The notes beneath the pieces are model-generated. The model was not told the DNA's origin, did no database searches, and worked only from the letters and a program-made list of their open reading frames with translations. This document shows positions 33,637 to 46,382 of a DNA stretch of 64,000 bases, one piece after another. Every line of letters begins with the position of its first letter. The stretch's first letter is position 1. Location of the stretch: NCBI RefSeq assembly GCF_026210795.1, contig NC_089430.1:744001-808000 (forward strand), read 5' to 3'. Origin of the DNA: Rhizophagus irregularis (lineage: Eukaryota > Glomeromycota > Glomeromycetes > Glomerales > Glomeraceae). The position numbers and the translations under genes were made by a program.

Positions 33637-35287
33637 TGTTTTCAAAAGTTCAAAATTTTTTCCAAATAAAAATCTTATTTATAATAAACTTTGTAATGTA
33701 CAAGTAACAGGTAACACAAAAATCTGCATAAATTACTTATATAAGCATTATGTAATAAGGCTTGTTAGTAAAATTTCAATGTCGATCATATCAAAATTTA
33801 CTTGAAAAAATTTTTATCTTTATACAAATTCTTTTTAAATATTTAGGTAATAAATACACAATTTGCATTGAGGACACTCAAAAAATATTAAAATAGGTAA
33901 GGTCTAGCCAAAAAAAAATTACAGTATTAGTGTCAGGCAGCTACTAGAACAGGAAATAAAACTCTGGCCAGCATTATCGAAAATTGTCCAAAAAAGAAAG
34001 ATATACATGATTATTTGGCCTATTTAAATTCAAAATTCAATTATTTTGTTGTCAAAGTGGCTAAAATTGTTAAAAAAAAAAAAAATTTTTTGTTAAGTTC
34101 TTATCAATACGATTATTAGTTTAGAATTCAAAGACTTCATGTACCTCCCAGCCGTTCTCCTTTTTTAATAATAGAAAATGGGTCTCGTATAATCTGATTA
34201 CATTATAATGAAAGTATTACCAATAATGTTTATTATTTTTAATACTATATTATAAATTTGTACATCAATGATTAGAATATTTTGAATATTTTGAATTTTA
34301 TAATTTTATGGTATCAATTCTCGCATGAGAGTATTGGTAACAAGCAGGAGAAAAGATTTGAAATGTAATATTAAAGATGCATAATTCTTTACATCATACT
34401 TGATACTTCTCCAAATCTCCAATAAATGGTTTATTACGATAAGAATAACAATTTTGATTAGGCATTTATTTATGAAATTGTACTTTACGATTTGTTACTC
34501 TTTTAACCCCTTTTATTCATTTTTATGAGAGTTTTTATTGAGATTTTATTTCAAATAGATAATCGTAAATGACTTTTTCATCCTTGTAAACAAACTATCA
34601 TCGAATATGATCCAATGATCATCCGTAAATCATTTAGACATTTACGTTATTCAAGTTGGTACCTCTTTTAATTTAAAATCAAATGTTGAACATGTAAAAA
34701 TGCGAATTATATGTCATTGTATTTTTTTGTAGCCATATGGCGACCTACCGAAAAGAGTTTTATTTAAATGTCAACTTGAAATATAAAGAATGTGATGTTA
34801 ATCTGAGTGGTGTAAATTATATAAGATACACTGTTTCAAAAGAAATTATACAAACTGGTGTAGAAATTAAAAAGTTTCATAATTTGATAAAACTCATCAT
34901 TTATTTTTTCAATTTTATCCATTCAAATACATTATTACTTAATATATATCAAGTATATGAAAGGATGGTTCATTATACTAGTTTATTGGTGAATCCGTGA
35001 ATGTACTGATAAGGTATGAAATTCCTTTTCGATTTATAATGTGATATGTGCGGCTGAAAAAATATGTTGTACAGACTATTCCAATTTTGAATTAGTGATC
35101 TGCTGGATCTACAAATTATATTTTTCATATGCACGAATAGTTACACTTTATTAATTTGTATTCAAGAAAAATAAATTTTAAACTTCCGGTTTACTCTTTC
35201 TTTTTTTTGTCCAAACTTTCATTTCATTTTATATATCAAATATTATTTAAATAACTATTATATAATTTTATATAATATTTATATAAT
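33637..35287. other. Spacer between N-lobe array and kinase gene
   Basis: Probably contains the promoter of the array (upstream of 33636), but no motif stands out. Near 34955-35030 the plus strand has ATATGAAAGGATGGTTCATTA and then GTATGAAATTCC, similar to the array's exon and donor; this may be a decayed, inverted array unit. An 87-codon frame at 34737-35000 shows no motif. Confidence 0.4.
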
Positions 35288-36929
35288 ATGAATTATACTA
35301 AACTTAATACAAAATATAAATTTAAAGCTCTTGTTTCAAAAGATTTAAGAGATGAAATTGAAGAAAAGGGAGTATGTTCTAATTGTAAGAGTCCAAATAC
35401 TGGAGAAGACTGGTGTAATAAATGTGATCCAGGACGTTTTTTAAGAGAAGGAAAATCAAGTGGAGATCCTGAATTAGATAAATTAATTTATGAATCACAA
35501 CTTCAAACAAATAATTATTATCATAATTTAGAATGGATACCTTATGATAGGTTTCAAGATATTAAACCTATTGGTAAAGGAGGCTATGCTATTGTTTATT
35601 CAGCTACTTGGTTGGATGGAGAACCTAATGAACTCCATAGAGAACGTACTGGTCCTATTACAGTTGCACTTAAAAAATTTAAGAGCTCATTAAATATCAT
35701 GGAAGCTCTTACTAATGAGGTGAATAAAATTTTTTTTTGGTTAATTATTATTTGAAGTTATTACTAATAAATATTTTTTACTTAGGTTAAAATACATAAT
35801 GAATGTAATACTGGTAGCACTAGATTATACGGTATAACAAGAGGTCCACGATCAAAAGAACCTATAATGGTTTTAGCATATGCTAAACATGGAAATTTAA
35901 GAAATTATTTAAAAGAAAAATTTTCTACTTTAAAATGGGAACACAAATTAAATATATTATCTTTTGTTACATTAAATCTTCAAGTTATTCATGGATCAGG
36001 ATGTATTCATAAAGATTTACATAGTGGAAACATACTCATTGGTTTTAATGATCCAACGTTTAATTTTGGCGAATCTTTAAACTCTAAATTGAGTAGTCTT
36101 GGTTTAAACCTTAATGATGATGAATTTCCTGACACAAAAATTACTGATTTTGGGCTTTCACAATTCATAAATAATTCTAAAACTTCAGATTCTACAAATG
36201 TATGTGGAATACTTCCTTATGTAGCACCTGAGATCTTGGAAGGAGAACCTTATACAGAAGCAAGTGATATTTATAGCTTAGGGATTATTATGACAGAATT
36301 AACTACAGGAAAACCGCCTTATGGAACTGTACCTCATAATGATGATCTTACACTTGCAATTTGCAGTGGTTTAAGACCAAGAGTTGCTAAAGGAACACCT
36401 AAACGTTATATTGATTTAGTAAACCAGTGTCTTGATGCAGAACCACAAGAAAGACCTTCTAGTATTGAATTATATAGAATATTTGAAAATTGGAAATTAA
36501 AATTAGAAGATAAAAAACCATCAAAAATCTTTGACGAATTTTCTGAGGCAGATAAAATTATCTTAGAATCACCTGCTGAAATAACATTACATGATGGAGC
36601 AATTTATATTAGTCGTAATATGAGATTTCCTAATAATCTCCCTAAATCAGTAAATTCCCAAAGAGTTCAATTTGAAGATAATAATGGTGAATATTATCTT
36701 ATTTAATATATATATAATATATAATTACTGTGTAGTTACATAATTTTCATTTTATAGTTTCGGATTCTGATTTAATTAACCGCATGCTTGTTATTGCTAT
36801 TCAAGAACAGAGTCAAGGTATTTTTTTATTTGAATGTTATTATGTTTAATAAAATATAATTAAATTAACTAAAGCTTTTTTTTTATTGTGTAAGATGACG
36901 ATATGAAAATTGAAGTACTGAAAGATTAA
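35288..36929 (+). CDS. TKL-type protein kinase with Cys-x2-Cys head
   Basis: Four inferred exons: 35288-35719, 35786-36686, 36758-36817, 36895-36929; about 475 residues. The N-terminal head has C30, C33, C43 and C46 (VCSNCKSPNTG and WCNKCDPGRF), likely zinc-binding. The kinase domain starts at EWIPYDRF and has glycine loop IGKGGYAIVY, lysine K129 in VALK, glutamate E144, catalytic HKDLHSGN (D221, N226), an insertion of about 30 residues, DFG (D265), LPYVAPEIL and SDIYSLGIIM. Residues needed for activity are present; HKD replaces HRD. The two last small exons were found by comparison with the gene at 43526-45081, which has the same exon plan and phases (0, 1, 1). Without them the second exon reads on to a stop at 36706. 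Substrate is unknown; no membrane segment is seen. Confidence 0.85.
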
Positions 36930-39267
36930 TAATAACTAAACATTGTGAAATTAATGTTATTCTAACTTTTTTATTTTAATATAAATAAAAATTGACACAT
37001 TTAGACAACATATTTTGATACATTATTAATTTACTATTGTATCACCTTTTATCAAGTATTACGAAGTTTTGTATATTTGTTATTTAGTGATTCAATAGAA
37101 CGATTTATCATTTCTCATTTTTCAATAATTATTATATCTTAATAATTATGATAAAATTTAAGAACTTAGGGAAATCGTTAACGTCAATCCTTATAATTGA
37201 TGATGAGTTTAAATTTATTATTAGCAGTGTTAAGAGTTAGCTGTATTATTTCTAAAATTTAGGTTCTATGATTTTTGATTTTGTAATTAATTATATAGTA
37301 CAAAAGCCAGATAAATATAAATTAAGTACAATAGTGACCTTTTCAATTATGTTAAATAGTAATAAAATTTTGGTAAATGGAATTTAATATTTCAAAATTT
37401 ATAAAAAAATTCCAATTTACCCGCTCTCATCTTAGTATATATTAGTTATTGGGTAGGCATACACAATAATAACTGTGTTATTATGTAGACGTCCAGGATC
37501 ATGTTTAGTCTATATAAAAAGTATAATAAACAATAGGTATTTTACCTATAAAAATTAATGTGTAGTATTTAATCTAAATGACGTAATGCGTCAAAAATAT
37601 CAAAGATATTACGCAGTAATAATTTATCTAAAAAAATATCAAGTATGTTATGAAAGGACAATTTCAAAGATAATTTTCAAAGAAAACGTGAGAAGACCAT
37701 TGAATATTTTGCTTATAAAAAAAAGAATGCGATTCAAGAAAGTTTAAAAAATGAAAGAGAAATTATTAATAAATCAATTATCTCAAACGGATAATTATTA
37801 TATTAACATTCCTCCTTTTTATTCCGCGGTCCATGAAATACCTGGTCCTATATTCGGTGGAAACATTTGCTTGTCCAAAATTAATTGATGGAGTGAGTTA
37901 TCCACTCCAAATTCACTCAAAAACGTTTAACTCTTTTAATACAATAAATAGTCTCCTTTTCGTCTAAAGTTTTTTGGCAATAAATAAGTTAATACACTTT
38001 TCATAACACACGCTAAAACAGGTTTCGAGCATGATTTACTTGATCAAAATAATATTAAGACTATCAAATCTAACCGCTGTATGAATAATGGGCGAAATTT
38101 TGTCAAAAATACGATATTAAATAATCGTTAAAATCGTGAATGTATATGTGGAAAAATCTTAATATTAATATAATTCTTTGAATCTTTTAATAATTTACCG
38201 TATATTCAACTTACATTATACCAAGAATTTTTTGTAAGAAAAATCTTAATTTAAATTCCAAACAATTTCTCGTTACTTACAGAAAGTAAAGTTTAACATT
38301 TTTCTATTTAATAACTTAGCTTGTTCCCATGATTGCCAAACTATAAATGGTTTTTAATACTTTATTAATTTAAGCGTTCTTTATTTTTAATTTAAAATTT
38401 TAATTTTTATACCCATGTGTGTGCGTAGCATAGCTCAAATTTTTTTTTTCTTTTTTTTGTCCTTTTCCCGTTAAAGTTGCGTAAAACTGTGACATAACAA
38501 AACATACTTCAGAAAATTTTTTATACGATTTATTATTAAAAAATAAGGGTAGTGTAATTTATTAATTATTTACATATAATACGTGCAAAAAAAAAAATTA
38601 CATAATAAAATAAATAAAATAAAATAAAATAAAATAGAATAAAATAAATAAAATAGAATAAACAAAATTTAAAAAATAGAATAAAATAAATAAAATAAAA
38701 TAAACAAATTTTAATAATTACGAAGTCATAAGTTATATAAAAAAAAATGCTGTATTTTACTTCGAAAAATTAAATATGTATTTAATCGAGTATATCGACG
38801 ATAAATTAATGAATGTAAGGTGGTGTAAGAATATGATATTGTCTATTAATATAATTCTAAGTTAAATCGTTTGCGGTATAACGACTTTATCGCTACGCCG
38901 TAAATTTTGATTTAATCGTTCAAACTTATTGTATAATCATTTGCTTTATTTGGAATTTGATGCGTCACCCTTTTGTCAAGCACAGCTCGCCATATCAAAC
39001 TGCTACTATTATTTGCTTTATTTGAAATTTGATCGTTCAAACTGCTACGAATATTTGCTATATCTGGAATTTTCCCTGAGGTATAAGGTGGCAACAGGTC
39101 AAGGAGGACGAAAATTAAATATAATACTTGTATTATTTGCGAGATCATATTTTAAGAAGAAATTACAAAAGGTTTGTGTTTTAAGAACAATAAAATTGAC
39201 AAGAGATGCTTTTTTGAAAAAGAAATTACAAAAAGTTTTGTAATTAAGTAGTTTTTTCTTTTAATTA
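36930..39267. other. Non-coding stretch
   Basis: No gene was seen. A block at 38865-38925 (AAATCGTTTGCGGTATAACG) recurs in altered form at 42418-42470. A loosely repeated piece carrying TTTGCTTTATTTG lies at 38938-39060. Short frames here follow that repetition. Confidence 0.45.
38590..38705 (+). repeat. AAAAT-type microsatellite
   Basis: A run of AAAAT/AAAT units with occasional G or C changes. Confidence 0.85.
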
Positions 39268-39543
39268 GGCTGTTCCAATTTAATTGTTTGTTTAACGTTC
39301 AGGCCTTTTGAAAAAATTAAGGGGGAGGGGGTTTTAAGTTAAACAAACTAAATAAAAAAACATAAGAAATTTTGAAAATTTCAGGCAAAATTTAAAGGGA
39401 ATATTTATCACTATATGTTTATTAGCCTAAAAATTTTTTCAAAAATAGAGAGGGTATTTATTAATGTGTTTATTAGATCTCAAATTTTTTAAAAAATAGA
39501 GGAGGATGAGGGACATTAAACAAATAATCAAGTTGGAACAGCC
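39268..39543. mobile_element. Tourist/Harbinger-like MITE with TTA target duplication
   Basis: 276 bp with inverted ends GGCTGTTCCAATTTAATTGT... on the left and the inverse of GGCTGTTCCAACTTGATTAT... on the right. The match covers 28 bp with three mismatches. It is flanked by TTA on both sides (39265-39267 and 39544-39546), the target size and sequence typical of PIF/Harbinger elements. No coding capacity. The interior has a G-rich patch (AAGGGGGAGGGGG). Confidence 0.85.
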
Positions 39544-39980
39544 TTATTTATATTTTATTCATTTCATGCCAAGAATTTCTGGGTTGAATACTAGATAGAA
39601 TAATAATATTGCATAAAGTCAATAGTATAACAGTAAATAAACCGAATTTTCAGACCTTGTTAGTAAAAGACAAAAAAAAAAAGATAATAATAATAAAATT
39701 TTTTCTTTCATAGAAATCTATTGAATGTGCGTTAAAATTTTGTTTATTACCTGTTGATAAGCATCACTTCCTTTTTGAATGATTCCCGGAATTACGTGCC
39801 ACTTTTTCTTTGTTAATTTTCCATTAGTCACATTTATCCTTTGTGTTCTTAGTATGTAACACGAATCTATAATTTGTATTGTGTTCCTAGTACAGTATGT
39901 AACACAATGTAGTGATCAAAGTTTCTAATATAATTAATTGTTTTTTCCTTCTATAACTGAAACGAATCGTCTTTATAAAA

Positions 39981-40598
39981 CCTTTTAGGGAAGAATCGGA
40001 TATGGGAACTTCTGAGAGGGGTGTTTAACGATAATTTCAACAAAATAACCAATAAAAAAGAAGAAAGAATTATAATTAAAGAATTATGGAACTTTACTTA
40101 TGAAGAACTTAGATCAAGAATTTGGATACCACGTTGCGAGGAAATATCACGTTTAGAGAAAATTGAAGGTATACAAAAGCAGGATCTAAAGAAAAAAAGG
40201 AAAATGATAAAGATAACGGGAATAAAAAAGGAAAAATTAGAAAAACAAATGAAAAAGATAAAAGAATTAAAAAAAATAATAATAAAAATATTAACATAGT
40301 AACGAGAGATAGAATGATTAGAGCTTTAACAGAAGGAGCAAGCAAAGGTTTGGCCTGGGATCTAACACTGAAAACTTTTGATTTTAAAATATAATATAAT
40401 TTTTTTTAGTTTAAGTTTAAACTATCTATTCTAAACTATATCTATCTAAGTGCTATGTTTAATATCGTTAAACTAAAAATGTAAATTCTAGTTATAGGGT
40501 TTAGTATTTCGATACTAGGCTCTAAGTATTTTAAATTAATTATGTAAATTTTAATATTTAAAATAATTAATAAAATGCGTTACTATTAAAAAAAAAAA
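39981..40598 (+). mobile_element. 5'-truncated LINE-like retroelement with exact target duplication
   Basis: AATCGTCTTTATAAAA occurs at 39965-39980 and again, identical, at 40599-40614, directly after a run of A. This is the signature of target-primed reverse transcription. The insert ends in poly-A and keeps only the 3' end of an element. An open frame up to 40299 reads NRIWELLRGVFNDNF, KELWNFTYEELRSRIW, PRCEEISRLEK and then a Lys/Ile-rich run, which resembles the tail after the reverse transcriptase domain in LINE proteins of these fungi (recalled resemblance). Reverse transcriptase and endonuclease parts are missing. The exact duplication indicates a fairly recent insertion. Confidence 0.85.
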
Positions 40599-40614
40599 AA
40601 TCGTCTTTATAAAA

Positions 40615-43525
40615 TTTTAAAATTAAATTATTGACTAAAAAATGATTTAATTCTAATAAAGTTCAACCATTATATTAAAATGTAATATTAGAAATATGCT
40701 AAAAACAATTGTTAACAAAAATCATTGACTTCGAATGAACGTTGCAATGGTTGCATGGTCCTCAGCTATTTGTGCTAGTGTAAAGGTTGCACCTAGAGTA
40801 GTCGTCCCCTGCTTGCATACTAAATATAATATCGGATGCTTTATAGGGATTAGGGATGGTTAAAAATGTGAACATTTAAACATACAGTATTATCAGTGTA
40901 TAGTTTTAAGCGTGAACTCAAAATAATTGTTTAAAACGAACAATGAATGGATTTCCTATTCTCAAATTGAAAATTTAAGAAAAATAATCAGTATTATTCG
41001 TCTAGTGATGTAAGTCCATGTACAATATGTTATCTTAAGCAATAGCGCCAATTCTTCTTCAAAAAAAAAAAATAACCTCTTGAAAAAAATCATAAACCAG
41101 GATCGTTTTTAATTTAGCTGAAAAATATTTGGCAAAAAAATACGACGTACTTACAAATTTGAAAGTCATGTTTAATAGTTAAAAATGTTATAAGTAACCA
41201 TATGAAATTAATTATGTCCCATTTTTTATAATTACAAGTAAATGTCAAAAAATACTAATTTGTTGCATGTTAACGAGGCGTTAATTTGATTATGACTATA
41301 ATAATTTTCTTTGAACATTATTTCTTGCAATTATAAGATTTTTTTAGAACATCATTTTTTTTATATACTAGTATACTAAATAAAATGCAGAACATCCGTA
41401 CATTATCAAATGAAATTTATCCCAAGGTAAAGTAATATGCTTTATAAATTTCATACAGTATGAATATTGGAAGTGGATATTGTATATTATTTTGTCCCAT
41501 TTAATGTTAATAAAATTTATAAAATATTTAAATAGCCGGATTATCCGGTTAAAATTCGGAACTGGTGTTACCGAATAATGACGTTCAGAAAATACATGAT
41601 TCGTTCTATTAAAATCATATCAAAAAACTTTCTTACTATTAAATTTAAGATTACAATTAGTATAATAATTTTTTATGATCATGATACAATAAATTCGATT
41701 CATCTTTTTATTTAATGAAAATTGTAGTCACACGCTATGCTATTTCCTTACAATTTCACTTTAAATAATACTATATTAAATATCCAAAAGAAAAAGTCTA
41801 AGATTTTGCTAACTTGCCCTCCAGATCGGCTCATATAATACAGTAAATAATAATTTTAGTCGGCTAAAAAATTTTTTTTTTTTTTATCAAAATATCCGAA
41901 AAAAAAATTACTTTCCGCAAATAATTAGTGATATTTCGGGTCAAACTCTTCTATTCATAATCCGATCCGCTTTTCAAATGAACTTTCTCATAAACCAAAT
42001 TAGGTAAAACTCGTCTCAGCCGAAATTTTACTTATATGTTATAATTCTAAAGAAATAGTCTCAAGGCTTGTAGTTGATCATGTTGTAATTTATTACTAGT
42101 AGTATATAATCGATAAAATAAAAATAAAATAAAATAAATGAATGAATGAAATTTATTTTTAATACTATTAATCCTCTGTCGCACAAAGTGTCACTCATGA
42201 TCACCTTCATACTAATTTTTAAAAATTGCGAGTGATTAGCTTAGTGTTTTTTACTTTCGGGAAAAAAACCCAACTCCCCATGAAATAGTAAATAATACTA
42301 ATATTTAAGTTATATGGTTTATAAAAAGACGAAAGGTAAAAAGTCACGAATTGTAAAAAAAAAAGTCACAAATTGTTTTATGAATTTGCCCACTAAAAAA
42401 ATTCTAGAAAAATATTAAATCGTTTACAGTACAACGACTTTATCACTACACTACAAAATTATAAATTTTTAGCCATCATATGGGCGGATTTGATTCACGA
42501 GATAAAATTACTTTATTGCATTGGTCCTTTTGCGTAATACTAAAACTGATCTGCAAACACGAGATTTCACATCAAGTGAGTTGTTGATCAATTAAAAAAA
42601 ATTTTTTTTCAACGTTAAAAAAAAAAAATATTTTAAAAAAAAACCGTGTTTTAACTATCCGACATAGTATGTTATTTTGTGAGTTGTATGAATATTTGGT
42701 GGCGATTTTTTTTTATTTCTTTTGGCTATTTTTCTATTTCTATTTTTTTTCTTTTTTACCTTTTAGATCTAAAAATTTTTTTAAATAATATTGTTCTAAA
42801 TTCTCTTTTTTTTTGCTTATATAGGTTCATTTGAAAAGACTTATTGTAAAGATATTTTGAAAATGAATTTTTGAAAGAGTTTGGGTGGTTATCTTAAATT
42901 TAAGTATAATAAGAAAAATAAAACATTTTGAACGCTCAACATTTATGACAAAAAATAGTGAAATATAAAGTATTATAAATATTGTAATAGATTAATAGAT
43001 TAAATTTATAATTTAAAAATCAATTTTTAAGTTTTAGCTTGTAGACTCATATACTACTTGTGTACTTTTTAAAATTAAAAATTAAATTAAAAAGAAGCGA
43101 AAGTAAAAAAAAATTTTTTTAGAGTGGCTTATCGTTATCATATGATGTAACACTAATCTACATATCATAAGTCTGGCCAAAATTATGTTAATTCCGGTCA
43201 AAAATTTTTTTTTTAATCACACCTTTATGGATATCGTGCAACGCATCCTTAACTTTGCTATGCCCACATAATGCAAAATTCAGCATATTTGGGTGATGAA
43301 ACAAATCCGACGATATGTACAGTATATCAAATAAAAATAATTAATTTTTCATGTGCCTGTGAACGTAATCAATTTTTTATTTCAAGATAAATTTAGTCAG
43401 ATCACTATTGGTAAGTTTTATTAAATAATACTTCAAATGAGTGGCTTTAAAAATTTTTATCTTATTAATAGTTTAATACTAAAAAATACATAATTATATT
43501 ACAACATATAGAGTAGAAATGATTC
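40615..43525. other. Non-coding AT-rich stretch
   Basis: No gene was seen. It contains a relative of the 38865 block at 42418-42470 and several A/T runs. Confidence 0.5.
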
Positions 43526-45081
43526 TTATTCATCGTCTTCTGTATAATATTTAATAAGATCGATTTTATCAACATTTTCATTCATTTCTATATAATCTAT
43601 ATGCAATAACAATAAGTTAAATAACAAAATAGAAATGACAGAAAAATAATTAATATATAGATACCTTGATCAAATGAACTTTGAAAATCATCAGAAATAT
43701 GCTGGTCAATTAATTGTGAATCTGAAACTGAAATAAAAGACATTTGAATTTTCTAAATTCTGAATTTAAAACTATTAAGTTAATTTTAAAATTTTCACCT
43801 TTTGAATCTTCAATTTGAACTTTTGTAGAATTTCTTGGAATGGTAAGATTAGTAAAACTCATATAACGACTAATGTATATTGCTTCAGAATGAAATTTGT
43901 TTTCTGAAGTGGAATCCTGTGAATTAATATCAATAAAATTCTTATAACTTTTTAAATAATGTAAATAGTAAGATAAATTTTTGGGTCTTTTTTCGGGATT
44001 TGCATCAAGGCATTGATTTACTAAATTAATATAAACTTTTGGTGTTCCTTTGGCTACTCTTGGTCTTAAACCATTGCAAATTGCTAATGCAAGTTTCTCA
44101 TCATGTGGTACATTTGAATAAGGTGACCTTCTAGTTGTCATTTCTATCATAATAATTCCAAAACTATAAATATCACTAGCAAATGTGTATGGTTCTCCAT
44201 ATAAAACTTCTGGGGCTATATAAGGAAGTACTCCACAAACATTTGAAGAATCAGAGGATCTTGAATTTTGTATTAATTTTGCAATTCCTAAATCTGCAAT
44301 TTTTGTAACTTTAACATCCATATAAAATTGAAGTATATTTCCACTATGTAAATCCTTATGAATATAATTATTCTTATGAATAATATCAAGAGAGTCTGCA
44401 ATATTACATAAAATATTTAATTTTTCTTTCCAATTTAAATTATGAAAATTTTTTTTAAGGTACTCTCTTAAACTTTCATCTGCAAATTTTAATACCATCA
44501 TAAATTCTTCTGTTTGTGGATCTTTTGTTATACCATAAAATTGTACGATATATAAACGAAGAGAATTATCAAATTCATTATACATTTTAATCTAAATAAA
44601 TATAAAAATAATTAATATAATTTTAAATAAAAAAAAATTTAATAATTAAAAATTTAATAATTTTATAATTTTTGTAAAAAAAAATTTTTACCTCGTTAAT
44701 AAAAGTTTCTGTCATTTTTATTGAGTTTTTAAATTTTTTAAGTGCAACTATAATAGACCCGTTCGGATTTCTCCTTTTATTATTCCAAGAAGCTGAAAAA
44801 ATATTAGAAAAACCACCTTCACTTATTGATTTAATATCAAGAAATTTATCATATGGTATCCATTCTAAATTATAACGATCATCAGTATTAAGTTGTGATT
44901 CATGAATTAATTTGTCTATTTCAGGATTTCCACTCGTTTTTCCTTCTCTTAAAAACCGTCCTGGGTCACATTTATTACACCATTCTATTCCGGTATTAGG
45001 CTTTTTACAATCATGACACACACCAAAGTATTCAATGACATTTTTAGTTTTCTTTGAAAAGATAGTTTTGAATTTATGCAT
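43526..45081 (-). CDS. TKL-type protein kinase with Cys-x2-Cys head (paralogue of 35288 gene)
   Basis: Four inferred exons (high to low): 45081-44692, 44591-43799, 43727-43665, 43596-43526; about 438 residues. Head cysteines C22, C25, C35 and C38 (VCHDCKKPNTG, WCNKCDPGRF). The kinase domain has glycine loop ISEGGFSNIF with the first glycine replaced by Ser, K115 in VALK, E130, HKDLHSGN (D210, N215), DLG (D230), LPYIAPEVL, and SDIYSFGIIMIE. Most catalytic residues are present, so it may be active despite the loop change. The C-terminal tail has EAIYISRYM and ends in an acidic YYTEDDE. The exon plan and phases equal those of the gene at 35288, which lies in the opposite orientation; both carry TATATATCAAATATT shortly before the start. 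Confidence 0.85.
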
Positions 45082-46255
45082 ATAGAATATTTGATATATA
45101 ATAATTATAAAATATGTACTATTATTTATTTTGAAAGAAAAAAAATTAAAGTGAAAAAAAATAAATTTCGGCGATCGGAATAAATTTTATACCGCAGATC
45201 ACGTGTCAAATTATTGTGACGTCTTGAACGTCTGATTATCAATCATCGAAAATTTTTTTTAATCGTGTTGTTAATGGTAATAAATATAATTTACATTTAT
45301 TATATTCCTAATTTACGTTGAAACAGTAACTACATTTTACATTTTTCCTGTTGTTGACATTTGTATTATCCTTTATTAAATAATTAACTTTAGTAATTTA
45401 AATTGATTAATAGAAAAAGAGAAGCGAAAGGAAATTCAAAGAATAATACTTTATTAGCAGATGCACATCGTCTAGAACATGATGCGCAGTTTCTGCGATC
45501 ATCATGTTATTAATAAAGTTTTTTTTTTAAAAAAAAAAAAATTCAAAGAATATTATGGTTTTACCATCATGTGCTTTAAAAGTTTTGATCTAGCGACAAC
45601 TATAATTAAAATTTTGATTAATATTTTCAATTTACTTATTTATTTATTAATTTATCGAATGTTATCGAGAAAGTAACAAGATATTCAATAATGTATTTTC
45701 AATTTTATTTGTTTTATAACTTTATTATTCAATAATATTATTCACATGTATTTTTAATCGTAACCGAATATTACATTAATAAAAAAAAGTTTCTTGAATT
45801 AAGGTAAGCCTTTAAATTAACTATAACATACGCATCACATAATTAATTTACTTCCTTGAAAATCACTATTATTATTTTTTTATTAATTTTTTATTTTTAT
45901 CATAAAGCTTTTTATTGGTTAATTTCATATTTTATTTATTTGTAAATATAATTTTCTTTCAATAAATAAATAAATAAAGTCTAGTTATTTCAATTATGTT
46001 TTATTTACTTCTTATTTCTTCAATTTAAAATTTAATTTGGTTGGCATTAAGTTTGACCGAAATATATGAAATCCTAATTACTGTATCAGAAAAATTAGAA
46101 TTAATAAATTTTAAAAGTGTAATAATGTCTTATTAACACAATTAATAGATATTTCACTGATATCTTATTATCTTAAGCATCTTAACCATTTATGTTACAA
46201 TTTTAAAAAGTCACAAAGATGATAAACGATAAATATCATCATCAAAATTTTTTTG
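45082..46255. other. Upstream region of the 45081 kinase and spacer
   Basis: Probably contains the promoter of the minus-strand kinase. A 65-codon frame at 45479-45676 is not credible. Confidence 0.45.
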
Positions 46256-46382
46256 CCCTGTAAAAAATCTGATCCGTGTTTTATCTTTCCATGTTTTTTC
46301 CGTGAATGTATCATTTTCACGGAATTTTTACGGAAAACACGGAGAAATAATGGAAATATTCGGATAAAAATTTTTTATAGGG
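46256..46382. mobile_element. Short hairpin element, CCCTRTAAAAAA termini
   Basis: 127 bp. Left end CCCTGTAAAAAATCTGATCC; right end is the inverse of CCCTATAAAAAATTTTTATCC. An inner palindrome carries TTCCGTGAA and TTCACGGAA. The ends match the 265-bp element at 2293-2557, but the interior differs (CCGTG words instead of TCCGGA). Confidence 0.65.

Noticed and set aside
34737-35000. 87-codon plus-strand frame upstream of the kinase
   Set aside because: No motif; part of it may be a decayed array unit rather than a gene.
38912-39243. Frames with repeated LLYLEF or NKAND words
   Set aside because: Product of a local sequence repeat; no ATG-led conserved protein.
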